Assembly: GCA_934667095.1 (NCBI GenBank)
Contig: CAKULE010000011.1
Coordinates: forward strand, 1-64,000
Direction of reading: 5' to 3'
DNA: 64,000 nucleotides
DNA from: an uncultured Oscillospiraceae bacterium
GTDB lineage: Bacteria > Bacillota > Clostridia > Oscillospirales > Oscillospiraceae
Of this stretch, positions 23,396 to 32,611 are shown piece after piece. The position numbers and the translations under genes were made by a program. Position 1 is the stretch's first letter, and every line of letters begins with the position of its first letter. The notes below the pieces were generated by a model. That model had not been told where the DNA came from. It was given only the letters and a program-made list of their open reading frames with translations, and searched no databases.

Positions 23396-24232
23396 TCAGG
23401 TATGCAGCTCGTAGGACACCAGTGTGCGGCCGTCCGGGTCCCACAGGGCCAGCAAGAAATCATAGGAGGGCCGGCCAAACAGCCCGGAGGGGTCATAGGG
23501 GTCGGCCGCCTCCCGGTGCTCGTCCCGGAAGTACCAGCGGCTCCCCGCCGGGAGGCTCTCCCAGTCAAATTCGAAGCCGCCCCACTCCACAAGACTGCGG
23601 CACGCCGCCGCGATGTCCTCTGTCAGCGGGCCGGTGTGCCAGCCGTCGGTGCCCGCCATGGCCGCCGCCAGCTCCTCGGCCTCCGCCTGGGAGACCCGGA
23701 GGACCAGCAGGTCACTGCCGTCCCCCTGAACACCATGGCCGGGGCTGTAACAAAACACCGCCGTCTCCGGAGTGAGCGCCAGCCCCAGTTCCCGGCCCAC
23801 GGTCTGGACCTGCTGCTTCAGGCCCTTGAGATCCCGGTTCAGGGAGAGGGTCAGCGTCAGGCCGTCAGGGCCGTCCTGTGCGATAACGTACCATGTGCCA
23901 AGGCCGTCCTCCGTGTTGTCGGCGTGAGGCTCCTCCGGGACGGTCACAGAGGCCAGAGGCTCTGCGCCGTTGAGGTCGTCGAACACCGTCACCACCGCAG
24001 GCCAGTCGGCGCAGTCCAAGGGCAGTGCATCGCCCCGGGCCAGGAGAGAGCCGTCGGCGTTCCGGCCACCGCCGCTGCTGTGTTCCGTCTCCACCCCAAC
24101 CATGGCGATGGGTCGGCTGCAATCGTTGACAAAGACCAGCGTGGGCTCCACCCGGTCGCCCCGGGCGCACCCGCCCAGCAGGCCAAGCAGCAGGGCCAGC
24201 GGGCCCAGCCGCCGCAAAACCAACCAGATCAT
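23396..24232 (-). CDS. Predicted lipoprotein of unknown function
   Basis: 278 aa. Residues 1-22 are a lipoprotein signal with lipobox LLGGC. The mature part begins with an immunoglobulin-like stretch (VEPTLVFVNDCSRPIAMVGVETEHSSGG) and is otherwise unassigned. Its start overlaps the preceding regulator stop by four bases (ATGA), so it is cotranslated with an XRE regulator and a DUF2975 membrane protein. The role may be envelope stress or sensing, as inference from this context only. Confidence 0.78.
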   Translation of the reverse strand: MIWLVLRRLGPLALLLGLLGGCARGDRVEPTLVFVNDCSRPIAMVGVETEHSSGGGRNADGSLLARGDALPLDCADWPAVVTVFDDLNGAEPLASVTVPEEPHADNTEDGLGTWYVIAQDGPDGLTLTLSLNRDLKGLKQQVQTVGRELGLALTPETAVFCYSPGHGVQGDGSDLLVLRVSQAEAEELAAAMAGTDGWHTGPLTEDIAAACRSLVEWGGFEFDWESLPAGSRWYFRDEHREAADPYDPSGLFGRPSYDFLLALWDPDGRTLVSYELHT

Positions 24233-24450
24233 TGTTCTTCTCCTTCCTCCGGCACGAACTCCAGGATGTCCCCGGGCTGGCAGTCCAGCGCGGCGCAGAT
24301 GGCCTCCAGCGTGGAGAAGCGCACCGCCCGGGCCTTGTTGTTTTTCAGAATGGACAAGTTGGCCATGGTGATGTCCACCCGCTGGGCCAGCTCCCCCAGC
24401 GTCATCTTCCGTTTGGCCATCATCACGTCCAGATTCACGACGATCGGCAT
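24229..24450 (-). CDS. Small XRE-family regulator (YozG-like)
   Basis: 73 aa, one helix-turn-helix (MTLGELAQRVDITMANLSILKNNKARAV) followed by RFSTLEAICAALDCQPGDILEF. This short type is very commonly paired with DUF2975 membrane proteins, as here (DUF2975 gene ends 13 bases upstream). Good ribosome-binding site GGGGGGCGGAG. Confidence 0.92.
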   Translation of the reverse strand: MPIVVNLDVMMAKRKMTLGELAQRVDITMANLSILKNNKARAVRFSTLEAICAALDCQPGDILEFVPEEGEEQ

Positions 24451-24463
24451 AGCTCCGCCCCCC

Positions 24464-25006
24464 TCAGATAGTCAGGTCGTTCTCCGCCTTGAGCTCGGCG
24501 GCCTGACGGAACAGGGCAGACATCACCAGAAAAAGCAGTCCTGCCAGCAGGAACAGCGGGCAGAACAGGGCGTTGTAGGTCAGCAGGGGCGCGGCGGTGC
24601 GGTAGTAGAACAGGCCCCACACCGTCCGGACCAGAGCCGCGGCGGAGATCACGAAGGAGCACACCGCCGCCCGCCCCATGTTGGCGGCGTTGCCGAAGGT
24701 AAATGTCTCCCCTGCCAGGATGGTGTCCAGCACCCGCTTAGCCTGCCACAGGATGACGGCGGTGCAGGTCCCGCACAGCCAGAGAAAGACCGTCAGCACG
24801 GTGCAGGCCGGCCCCTGGGTCGCCCAGACGGAGGGCCGCAGGCAGGTGAAGTAGTAAGCCGCCAGGAGACCGGGGGCGGTGTCGCCCATGTCCCGCAGCA
24901 GCACCAGGCCGGGCACCAGCGCCAGCGCCAGCAGGCTGCACACAAAGGCGATCAGCACCAGCACCCGCAGGACGGCCGCCAGCCTCTGTACGGAAGTTTT
25001 CTTCAT
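24464..25006 (-). CDS. DUF2975 family membrane protein
   Basis: 180 aa with four membrane segments (about 10-35, 65-88, 112-135, 145-168) and the conserved amphipathic stretch AKRVLDTILAGETFTFGNAANMGRAA. The family is always near small XRE regulators and is presumed to sequester or signal to them. First gene of the three-gene operon. Confidence 0.9.
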   Translation of the reverse strand: MKKTSVQRLAAVLRVLVLIAFVCSLLALALVPGLVLLRDMGDTAPGLLAAYYFTCLRPSVWATQGPACTVLTVFLWLCGTCTAVILWQAKRVLDTILAGETFTFGNAANMGRAAVCSFVISAAALVRTVWGLFYYRTAAPLLTYNALFCPLFLLAGLLFLVMSALFRQAAELKAENDLTI

Positions 25007-25097
25007 TGCGCATCACCTCTTGGGGACAAGATAGCAGACCGCATATTGTTTGTCAAGTATTTTTTATTGTTTTTCGATAAATTTCAGGCATTAAGAA

Positions 25098-25120
25098 GAG
25101 GCGGCCCGTCGGCCGCCCCT
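25098..25120 (-). terminator. Terminator of the sirtuin gene
   Basis: Stem ggcggcc / ggccgcc, four-base loop, followed on the minus strand by a CT-rich run (ctcttctt). Confidence 0.55.
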
Positions 25121-25199
25121 GTCAAAATCGAAAATATGTCTATATGGGCCGCTGTCCCCAACGGCCCGCGGGCAGATCCTGCCGCCTCTGCGGCCCGCG

Positions 25200-25922
25200 T
25201 CACCCCCGGAGGGCACCCAGCACCTGCCCGATGGGGTAGTGGATCACCAGATCGGCCCGGCCGTCATAGGGCGTGGGGTCCCGGTTGATGAGGACGAGGC
25301 GATTTCCCCGGTAATAGTCGATGAGCCCCGCCGCCGGGTAGACCACCAGCGACGTGCCGCCCACAATGAGCATATCCGCCCGGCTGATAGACAGCACCGC
25401 CGCCTCCAGCGTCTCCTGATCCAGCCCCTCCTCGTAGAGCACCACATCGGGCTTGACAATGCCGCCGCAGGCCGGGCACTTGGGCACGCCGGCGGAGTGG
25501 AGCATGAAGTCAAAGTCAAAAAAACGCCGGCACTTCGTGCAGTAATTGCGGTGGACAGAGCCATGGAGCTCATACACCGTCCGGCTGCCGGCCTGCTGGT
25601 GAAGGCCGTCGATGTTCTGGGTGACCACCGCGGTCAGTTTGCCCGCCGCCTCCAGTTCTGCCAGCTTTTTGTGGGCGGCGTTGGGCTTTGCGTCGGGGCA
25701 GAGCATCTTGTCCCGGTAGAAGCGGTAAAATTCCTCCGGGCTGCGCTCAAAAAAGGTGTGGCTGAGGATGGTCTCCGGCCGCCACGCGTACTGCTGGTTG
25801 TAGAGGCCGTCAGTACTGCGGAAGTCCGGGATGCCGCTCTCGGTGGACACCCCTGCCCCGCCGAAAAAGACAATGCTGCCGCTGCTGTCGATCCACTGCT
25901 GAAGCTGTTCCTGCGCTGTCAT
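25200..25922 (-). CDS. cobB: NAD-dependent protein deacylase, sirtuin
   Basis: 240 aa, standard bacterial Sir2 length. GAGVSTESGIPDFRS (NAD site) at about 22-36, TQNIDGLHQQAG at about 101-112, catalytic His in ELHGSV, and a four-Cys zinc module (CTKC, CPAC). Removes acetyl or other acyl groups from lysines, including acetyl-CoA synthetase. ATG follows GGGAGGG. Confidence 0.95.
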   Translation of the reverse strand: MTAQEQLQQWIDSSGSIVFFGGAGVSTESGIPDFRSTDGLYNQQYAWRPETILSHTFFERSPEEFYRFYRDKMLCPDAKPNAAHKKLAELEAAGKLTAVVTQNIDGLHQQAGSRTVYELHGSVHRNYCTKCRRFFDFDFMLHSAGVPKCPACGGIVKPDVVLYEEGLDQETLEAAVLSISRADMLIVGGTSLVVYPAAGLIDYYRGNRLVLINRDPTPYDGRADLVIHYPIGQVLGALRG

Positions 25923-25999
25923 GCATGATCCCTCCCTGCGCTGTTTTCTTTACTGTAACACAGCGGGCCGCTGTTTGCAAGCAGGCCGGGAATAGAAAA

Positions 26000-26023
26000 G
26001 GACGCCCTCAGACGAGGGCGTCC
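26000..26023 (-). terminator. Terminator of the opp operon
   Basis: Stem ggacgccctc / gagggcgtcc with a four-base loop, followed on the minus strand by TTTTCTATT; located 11 bases after the last gene of the transporter operon. Confidence 0.85.
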
Positions 26024-26033
26024 CTATTTGCCG

Positions 26034-26438
26034 TTATTCCACAATGAGGTAGATGGCCAGCGTGATCAGCGCCAGCACCATGTAGATGGAGCCGGCCAGC
26101 AGGATGGGCAGGGGCTTGGACGGGTTCTTCCGCTTGCGCTCCTTGTACTCCACATATTTCTCCTTCCGGTGCTCATCCGGCATGGTGCTCAGTCCCGGCC
26201 AGCGGGTGGTGAAGACGTGGGAAATGCCGAAGCCAAAGATGTCGAACACGCCCTCATTGCCGGCGAACATCAGGCCGCTCATGCCCATGACCAGTGCGCC
26301 GGCCACGAAAAAGCCGTCGCACAGGGCCCGCAGGACCGAGCTCTCCCGGGTGAGCTCCATGATCAGCACCACCAGAAATATGGCAAAGCCAATGAGCGCC
26401 ATGATGCGGAAGGGCTTGCTTTTGAACTGCTGCTTCAT
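26034..26438 (-). CDS. DUF3899-like membrane protein
   Basis: 134 aa, three hydrophobic segments (about 13-31, 40-62, 112-134), with a central basic stretch RKEKYVEYKERKRKNPSK. The overall pattern resembles DUF3899 proteins of Firmicutes. Start ATG shares a base with the oppF stop (TGATG), so it is the last gene of the opp operon. Role in transport unknown. Confidence 0.72.
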   Translation of the reverse strand: MKQQFKSKPFRIMALIGFAIFLVVLIMELTRESSVLRALCDGFFVAGALVMGMSGLMFAGNEGVFDIFGFGISHVFTTRWPGLSTMPDEHRKEKYVEYKERKRKNPSKPLPILLAGSIYMVLALITLAIYLIVE

Positions 26439-27634
26439 CACTTCAGAATGGCCTTATAGCGCTCGAACTCCTCGTCATTGCACATGACGAAGTGGCCGGG
26501 CTTGATCTCCCGGAAGGTGGGCTGCTGCTGGGAATAGTCATGCTCCGCCAGCGGGTTGTACACGATACGCTGGCGCTGCTTCTCGTACACGGGATCGGGC
26601 AGGGGGATGGCAGAGAGCAGGGAGCGGGTGTAGGGGTGCAGGGGGTTGAGAAACAGCTCGTCGGAGGAGGCCATCTCTACCATCTTGCCGTAGTACATGA
26701 CGCCGATGCGGTCAGAGAAATACTTGACCACGGACAGGTCATGGGCGATGAAGAGGAGGGTCAGGCCGAACTTCTCCCGCAGGTCGTTCAGCAGGTTGAT
26801 GACCTGCGCCTGCACGGACACGTCCAGTGCGGACACCGGCTCGTCAGCGATGATGAGGTCGGGGTTCATGATGATGGCCCGGGCCACGCCGATACGCTGG
26901 CGCTGGCCGCCGGAGAACTCGTGGGGGTAGCGGCTGGCGTGCTCGCGCACCAGACCAACCAGCTCCAGCATCTCATAGACCTTTTCGTCAATGAGCTTCT
27001 GGTCCTTCTCGCCCTGAATGATGAGGCCCTCGGCGATGATCTCGCGGACGGTCATACGGGGATTCAGGGAGGCAATGGGGTCCTGGAAGATCATCTGGAT
27101 TCGGGTGACCAGCCGAGTGTGCTTGGCCTTGTAGAGCTCCTTTTTGAGCTCCTGCTCCAGTCGGGTCTTCTCCTCGCCGGAGGCGGCAGCCAGCTTCTGG
27201 CTGTACTCCTCCTCCAGCTCCTTCACCCGGGCCTCCATATACTCCTTGTCACAGTGGGCCTGATCGTGCTTGGCCTTCTTGATCTCGGCCTTATTTTCGG
27301 TCACGATGGCGTCCAGCTTTGCCTTGTCCTCGGCGGTCTTGCCGGAGGCGGCGTAGTCGGCCTTGGCCTGCTTGATGGCGTTCTGGTAGGAGCGGATGCC
27401 GGCGGCGATGCGCACGCCTTTGAACCAGACGTTGCCGCTGGTGATGTTGTAGAGCTTGATGATGGACCGGCCGGTAGTGGTCTTGCCGCAGCCGGACTCA
27501 CCCACCAGACCGAAGACCTCGCCCTTCTTGATCTCAAAGCTCACGTTGTCCACAGCCTTGAGCTCGCCGCCCTCCATACGGAAGTACTGGCAGAGGTGCT
27601 CCACCTTCAACAGGGTCTCATGATCATTCTGCAT
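26438..27634 (-). CDS. oppF: Oligopeptide ABC transporter ATPase OppF with coiled-coil insertion
   Basis: 398 aa, about 70-90 longer than usual OppF. Walker A GESGCGKT at about 45-52, Q-loop MIFQDP at about 181-186, signature SGGQRQ at about 241-246, Walker B LIIADEP at about 260-266, H-loop in FIAHDL. Residues about 78-175, between the strands after Walker A and the Q-loop, form a highly charged helical insertion absent from standard OppF. Energises peptide import together with OppD at the OppBC channel. GGAGG before ATG. Confidence 0.92.
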   Translation of the reverse strand: MQNDHETLLKVEHLCQYFRMEGGELKAVDNVSFEIKKGEVFGLVGESGCGKTTTGRSIIKLYNITSGNVWFKGVRIAAGIRSYQNAIKQAKADYAASGKTAEDKAKLDAIVTENKAEIKKAKHDQAHCDKEYMEARVKELEEEYSQKLAAASGEEKTRLEQELKKELYKAKHTRLVTRIQMIFQDPIASLNPRMTVREIIAEGLIIQGEKDQKLIDEKVYEMLELVGLVREHASRYPHEFSGGQRQRIGVARAIIMNPDLIIADEPVSALDVSVQAQVINLLNDLREKFGLTLLFIAHDLSVVKYFSDRIGVMYYGKMVEMASSDELFLNPLHPYTRSLLSAIPLPDPVYEKQRQRIVYNPLAEHDYSQQQPTFREIKPGHFVMCNDEEFERYKAILK

Positions 27635-29792
27635 CTGCGGCGCCTCCTTTCAGGTTCATCCGGGCAATACGGTCGCGGATCGCCTTGGGGGGCTCCACCT
27701 TGGGCGCATCGGGATGGAGGAGCCACGTGGCGGCATAGTGGGTGTCGGTGACCTTGAACATGGGGGGCTGCCGCTCGAAGTCGATCTGCATGGCGTACTT
27801 GTTCCGGGCGGCAAAGGCGTCGCCCACGGGGGGATAGATCATGTTGGGCGGCGTGCCGGGGATGGCCTCCAGCTTCTCATTGGTATCCAGATCGGGCATG
27901 GAGGACAGCAGAGCCCACGTGTAGGGGTGGCGGGGATCGTAGAAGATCTCGTTGACGGTGCCGTACTCCACGATCTTGCCGGCGTACATGACGGCCACGC
28001 GGTCGGCCATGTTGGCCACCACGCCCAGATCGTGGGTAATGAAGATGACGGAGAGCTGGCGCTCCTCCTTCAGCTTATTGATGAGCTCCAGGATCTGGGC
28101 CTGAATGGTCACGTCCAGAGCGGTGGTGGGCTCATCGCAGATCAGAATATCGGGGTTGGCAGCCAGCGCAATGGCGATGACGATACGCTGGCGCATACCG
28201 CCGGAGAACTCGAAGGGATACTGGTTGTAGCGCTTGCGGGGCTCGGCGATGCCCACCTCGTCCATCAGCTTGATGGCGCGGTCCTTGGCAATGCGCTTGG
28301 TGACCTTGGCGGCCACGCCGGTGGCGTTGGTCATCAGGTAGTCGATGGCAGCCACGGTCTCGGCGTCGAAATCGCGGCTCTCCCGGACAGCCAGCAGCTC
28401 CTCATAGTGGTCGGCCATGCGCTCAACGATGCGCACGATGTTAGCCTTCACCAGCTCCAGATCGGTGATGGCGGCGGCGGCGACCTCGTAATCGGGTGTC
28501 TTGCCGCGGGCCACCAGCTTGTCGTACTTGGCCTGCGCCTTGTCATGGGCCTTGACGGCCTTGGCGTTCTTTCCGATGGAGGCGAAATATCGGTCGATCT
28601 CACCGGAGAGGCTGGAGCCGAAGGTATAACTCAGGCTGTCCTTGGTGATGGCCAGATGATCAATAGCGGCCTCCACCTTGGCGGTGAGCTCCTTGGCCAG
28701 TGCGGAGCACTCCTTGTGGTCCAGCTGGTCCTTCTGGAAGATAGGCACGGCGGCCCGCAGGGCTTCCACCGCGGGGGCCATGTTGGCGTAGGCGGCATCG
28801 GCCGCGTACTTCAGGCCCTCCTTGGCGTCGGCAATGAAGTCCAGCATAAACTCCTTGTCCAGATAGTCCAGCAGGAAGGCATTGAGCTCCTCCACAGGCA
28901 TATCGGGCAGGGGCTGGCCGCTGAACTCGGTGTAGTAGCCCACGCGGAAGAAGTTGGGGGCGGGACGGTCCACGCCCTCCTGAAGGATGGCCTGCAGCTC
29001 CCGCAGCTGGCTCTGGACCTCGGTGGTATCCGCGTCTTTCTTGCCGGCGGGGCCGGCGGCCTTCTTCAGGGCGGCGGACAGCTCCTTCACCCGGTCGGCC
29101 TTCTCGCAGATCACGTGCTCGTGAATGGCGGTCTCCGCCAGCTTGGCGGCACTGTTGATGCGGTAGGTGGCGTCCTTGGCGGCGTTTTTCTCCAGCTCGA
29201 AGGCCAGCACTTCCACGTCGGCCACGGCCTCCACGGCGGCCTCCTGAGCCTTGTTATAGGCGCTCTCCAGCTCCACATGCTTGAACTCGAACTTATCGAA
29301 CTTCTTGCACTTCTCCAGCAGGGCGTCGCTGTCGGCGCGGCCGGCGGCCTTGGCGGCGGCCACCATGCTCTCGCCCAGAGCCTTCAGGTAACCGTTGAAG
29401 TTGTTGCGGCTCTCCCGCTGGCGGGCCTTGCCTTTGAGGATCATGGCCTCGGTCAGCTGGCGGCCGATCTTGACGATGGGATTCAGGCTGGACATGGGGT
29501 CCTGAAAGATCATGGAGATCTTATCGCCCCGGATCTTGTGGAACTCCTCCTCGGAGATCTTCAGCAGGTCCTTGCCGTCGTAGATGATCTCGCCGGACTC
29601 GGTAATGGAGTTGCCGGCCTGAATGCCCAGAATGGCCTTGGAGGTCACGGACTTGCCGGAACCGGACTCACCCACGATGGCGAGAGTCTCGCCCTTGTCC
29701 AGATCGAAGCTGATGTCCCGGACGGCCTGCACCTTACCGTTGGAGGTGCGGAACGAGATCCGGAGATTTCGCACTTGCAGTTTCTTCTCCAT
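27624..29792 (-). CDS. oppD: Oligopeptide ABC transporter ATPase OppD with giant internal insertion
   Basis: 722 aa, against about 330-350 for normal OppD. Walker A GESGSGKS at about 41-48, Q-loop MIFQDP at about 94-99, then an insertion of roughly 370 residues (about 130-505) before KLMDEVGI, signature FSGGMRQR at about 529, and DILICDEP, so all catalytic motifs survive. The insertion is helical, charged and Ala-rich, and falls in the helical subdomain that touches the permease. C-terminal dipeptide-transporter motif (PYTWALLSSMP...GTPPN) is intact. Start is ATG 29792 (GAGG seven bases before) rather than an upstream TTG. Overlaps oppF by 11 bases. Confidence 0.92.
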   Translation of the reverse strand: MEKKLQVRNLRISFRTSNGKVQAVRDISFDLDKGETLAIVGESGSGKSVTSKAILGIQAGNSITESGEIIYDGKDLLKISEEEFHKIRGDKISMIFQDPMSSLNPIVKIGRQLTEAMILKGKARQRESRNNFNGYLKALGESMVAAAKAAGRADSDALLEKCKKFDKFEFKHVELESAYNKAQEAAVEAVADVEVLAFELEKNAAKDATYRINSAAKLAETAIHEHVICEKADRVKELSAALKKAAGPAGKKDADTTEVQSQLRELQAILQEGVDRPAPNFFRVGYYTEFSGQPLPDMPVEELNAFLLDYLDKEFMLDFIADAKEGLKYAADAAYANMAPAVEALRAAVPIFQKDQLDHKECSALAKELTAKVEAAIDHLAITKDSLSYTFGSSLSGEIDRYFASIGKNAKAVKAHDKAQAKYDKLVARGKTPDYEVAAAAITDLELVKANIVRIVERMADHYEELLAVRESRDFDAETVAAIDYLMTNATGVAAKVTKRIAKDRAIKLMDEVGIAEPRKRYNQYPFEFSGGMRQRIVIAIALAANPDILICDEPTTALDVTIQAQILELINKLKEERQLSVIFITHDLGVVANMADRVAVMYAGKIVEYGTVNEIFYDPRHPYTWALLSSMPDLDTNEKLEAIPGTPPNMIYPPVGDAFAARNKYAMQIDFERQPPMFKVTDTHYAATWLLHPDAPKVEPPKAIRDRIARMNLKGGAADAE

Positions 29793-29794
29793 GG

Positions 29795-31336
29795 TCAATC
29801 CTCAGCTCCTCTCGTAGACGGGTTAAAGGCGTCCCGCAGGCCATTGCCGAACAGGTTGAAGGAGATCAGCAGCAGGGACAGGTACAGGGACGGCCAGAAC
29901 ACCCCGTGGGGGGCGGCGGTCATGGCGGCGTTGCCCTGGCTGATCAGGGTGCCGATGGTGGTACCGGCAAAGTCGGACAGGTTGATGATGCCCAGATAGG
30001 TCATGGACGTTTCGCTGTTGATGACGCTGGGGATGACCAGCGCGCAGCTGGTGATGATCGTACCCAGAGAGTTGGGGAAGATGTGCTTGAACATCAGCCG
30101 CCAGTCGGAAGCGCCCAGCGTGCGGGCGGCCAGAACGAACTCCTGACCCTTAAAGCGGTAGAACTGCTTACGGGTGAGGGAGGCCATGCTGATCCAGCCT
30201 GTCAGCACGAAGGCAAACAGGAAGGAGGGCACCACGCCCACCTTCTGGGCCAGATGCAGCTGGAACAGAGTGGTACAAACCACAAAGGGCACACCGGACA
30301 GAATGTCAGAGATACGCTCCATGGTCATATCCACGGCGCCGCCGTAGTAGCCCTCGATAGCGCCGTAAATGGCACCGATGAACAGGTTGATGGCGGACAC
30401 CAGAATGGCGAAGACGATGGAGAACCGGGCGCCCACGCCGATGGCGGAGAACAGGTCCATGCCCATGGAGTTGGTGCCGAAGAGATAGAAGGGTGTGCGG
30501 CCGTTCACATACTGATAGTAGTTGTAGTAGCACACACGGCACTGGACGGAGCCGGACTTGGCGGTGGAGTAGACATAGCTGCCGTCGTCACCGGGGATCC
30601 GGATGCTGGTATACTCCGCGCCGGCCTTGCTGGCGTTGGTGGAGTAGACGGGGATGAAGTTGCCGTCGGCGTCCAGCTCGGGAGTGCCCTTGGAGTCGGA
30701 CACCTTGTACCAGATGTTGGCGTTGTCGGAAATACCCTCGATGTCAGCGGGATCCACATAGGGATAGATGACCTGGATCCCGGTCTCGTCCTGCCAGCGC
30801 TGGATCTTCTCAAACTCGGCATAGGAGAGCACGCGGTAGACCACGCCGATGCTGTAATAGCGGTTGATGTTGATCTTATAGCTGACGTTGGCCTTCTGCT
30901 GGCCTTTGTGCATGACGTAGGTCGTGGTGGTGTCCACGATCTTGTTCACCGGGTCCATGCCGGTCTCCTGCGCGATGCCCGCCCAGAACTGCATGGACTT
31001 CTCATTCTGGCTGGCGATGGTGTAGCCGCCGTCCAGAATACCGATATTCAGCTTGGCGACGGACTCCGCGTAGGCGGGGAAGCTCTGGTACAGCTTGTCC
31101 TGATCCTTCACCGTATAGGGGGAGATGATGGGGGACACGACGGAGAACAGCAGCAGCACTGCAATGATGATGGCGCCCACCACAGAGGATTTGTTCTTTT
31201 TGAACCGCAGGAAGGCGTCGGCCATGTAGCTGCGGGACTTGGTCTCCAGCTTCTTGTCGTGGAGACTGGCATCCATCTGGGTGAAGGTAAACTTCTCCGC
31301 AGGGATGTGCTCGTAATTCATGTTCTGCATACTCAT
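29795..31336 (-). CDS. oppC: Oligopeptide ABC transporter permease OppC with enlarged external loop
   Basis: 513 aa, against about 300 for normal OppC. First span at about 52-74, then a long stretch (about 75-275) that must lie outside the membrane, then FGTNSMGMDLFSAIGVGARFSIV, the usual start of the conserved core (normally HPLGTDxxGRD), and five further spans with the EAA-like loop (FVLAARTLGASDWRLMFKHIFPN). The 200-residue loop should contact the substrate-binding protein OppA. Starts four bases inside the oppB stop (ATGA). Confidence 0.92.
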   Translation of the reverse strand: MSMQNMNYEHIPAEKFTFTQMDASLHDKKLETKSRSYMADAFLRFKKNKSSVVGAIIIAVLLLFSVVSPIISPYTVKDQDKLYQSFPAYAESVAKLNIGILDGGYTIASQNEKSMQFWAGIAQETGMDPVNKIVDTTTTYVMHKGQQKANVSYKININRYYSIGVVYRVLSYAEFEKIQRWQDETGIQVIYPYVDPADIEGISDNANIWYKVSDSKGTPELDADGNFIPVYSTNASKAGAEYTSIRIPGDDGSYVYSTAKSGSVQCRVCYYNYYQYVNGRTPFYLFGTNSMGMDLFSAIGVGARFSIVFAILVSAINLFIGAIYGAIEGYYGGAVDMTMERISDILSGVPFVVCTTLFQLHLAQKVGVVPSFLFAFVLTGWISMASLTRKQFYRFKGQEFVLAARTLGASDWRLMFKHIFPNSLGTIITSCALVIPSVINSETSMTYLGIINLSDFAGTTIGTLISQGNAAMTAAPHGVFWPSLYLSLLLISFNLFGNGLRDAFNPSTRGAED

Positions 31337-32286
31337 TTCTTCGACCCCATTCTGATCCGAGGATCGATAAAGCCGTAGCTGATATCGATCACGATGCCTG
31401 CCAGCAGACTGACCGCCGTGTAGAACACGGAGTCCAGCATGAAGATGTTGTAGTCACGGGCATTGATGGCGTTCAGGTACAGGTTGCCCACGCCCGGGAT
31501 GGCGAAGATCTTCTCGATGATCAGCGAACCGGACATGATGCTGATGAAGCTGCCGAAAATGGCGGGCAGGATGACCACCATACAGTTCTTCATGGCGTGG
31601 CGAATGGTGGCCTGCGCCCGGGTCAGGCCTTTGGTGCGGGCCAGCAGCATGAACTCGCTGGTCAGCACCTCGGTCAGCTCGGCACGGGTGGTACGGGTAA
31701 ACCCGGCGATCGTACCGAAGGAGCTGGCCAGAACGGCCGGCAGCATACTCACGAACATGCTCCACGAGAACCAGTCCGTGCCCTCCTTCATCAGGAATGG
31801 GAACCAGCCCAGCTTATACGATAAGAAGTACTGGATCAGGAAGGCGAACACGAAGCTGGGCACCGAGATGACCACCATCGTCAGGGTGGAGATGGTGTAG
31901 TCCAGCCAGGTGTTCTTCTTCAGGGCCGCCCAGATGCCCAGCGCAATGCCGATGGGGATACTGAGCAGGATGGAGTACAGGTTGACCACCACGGTGGCGG
32001 GCAGTTTGTTCAGGAAGATGGAGGCCACATCCTGACCAAAATACAGCTTATCGCTGACGCCCCAGTCGAACTTCGTGAAAATGTCGCGGAGATAGATGCC
32101 GAACTGCACCAGATAGGGCTTGTTATAGCCCTGTGCCTCCCGGCGGGCCTCGATGACCTTGGTGTGGATGTCGTTCAGGGGCAACTCTGCCGGGGGCAGC
32201 ATCCGCACCAGAACGAAGCACATGCAGGTGATGATAAGCAGCGTCATCAGCATGAGCAGGATACGTTTGATGACATATTTGACCAT
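31333..32286 (-). CDS. oppB: Oligopeptide ABC transporter permease OppB
   Basis: 317 aa, normal size. Six spans; N-terminal KYVIKRILLMLMTLLIITCMCFVLVR, permease loop EFMLLARTKGLTRAQATIRHAMKN, and the C-terminal segment FVYTAVSLLAGIVIDISYGFIDPRIR. Forms the transport channel with OppC. GGGAGG before the ATG; 325 bases separate it from oppA. Confidence 0.94.
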   Translation of the reverse strand: MVKYVIKRILLMLMTLLIITCMCFVLVRMLPPAELPLNDIHTKVIEARREAQGYNKPYLVQFGIYLRDIFTKFDWGVSDKLYFGQDVASIFLNKLPATVVVNLYSILLSIPIGIALGIWAALKKNTWLDYTISTLTMVVISVPSFVFAFLIQYFLSYKLGWFPFLMKEGTDWFSWSMFVSMLPAVLASSFGTIAGFTRTTRAELTEVLTSEFMLLARTKGLTRAQATIRHAMKNCMVVILPAIFGSFISIMSGSLIIEKIFAIPGVGNLYLNAINARDYNIFMLDSVFYTAVSLLAGIVIDISYGFIDPRIRMGSKK

Positions 32287-32611
32287 TACACAGACCTCCC
32301 AATGAATGAGGGCTTCCCGGCGGGACAGAGAAGTCGTCTGACTTTTCGCAGGGGGCGGAGCAAAGCATGGGGCGCAGGCGCCAGAACTGGCGGGCGACGC
32401 CCCTTGCGAAAAAACGACGGGTTCCCCGCTGGGGCCGGGCTCTTTACTGCGCTGTCACGGTGCTGCTTCACAGCATCACTGCACAGTCGATAAATACGGC
32501 ATGTTGCAGGGGTGGATAACTCCACCCCTGCAACAGCGCGAAGCACTTTAATTGTCCGTGGAGACCGCGGGAATTATGCGGTCAGCCTTTCAAATCGGTG
32601 CGGAGTACCTC
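32287..32611. other. Structured gap between oppA and oppB
   Basis: 325 bases inside the operon with no gene. Two structures: a 15-bp perfect stem (32502-32516 with 32521-32535) right after the oppA stop and lacking a T-run, and a long inverted repeat (32343-32357 with 32398-32412) with an inner GC hairpin. They may stabilise the oppA message and reduce readthrough so that oppA is made in excess of the membrane parts, as is common for binding-protein operons. Confidence 0.6.
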
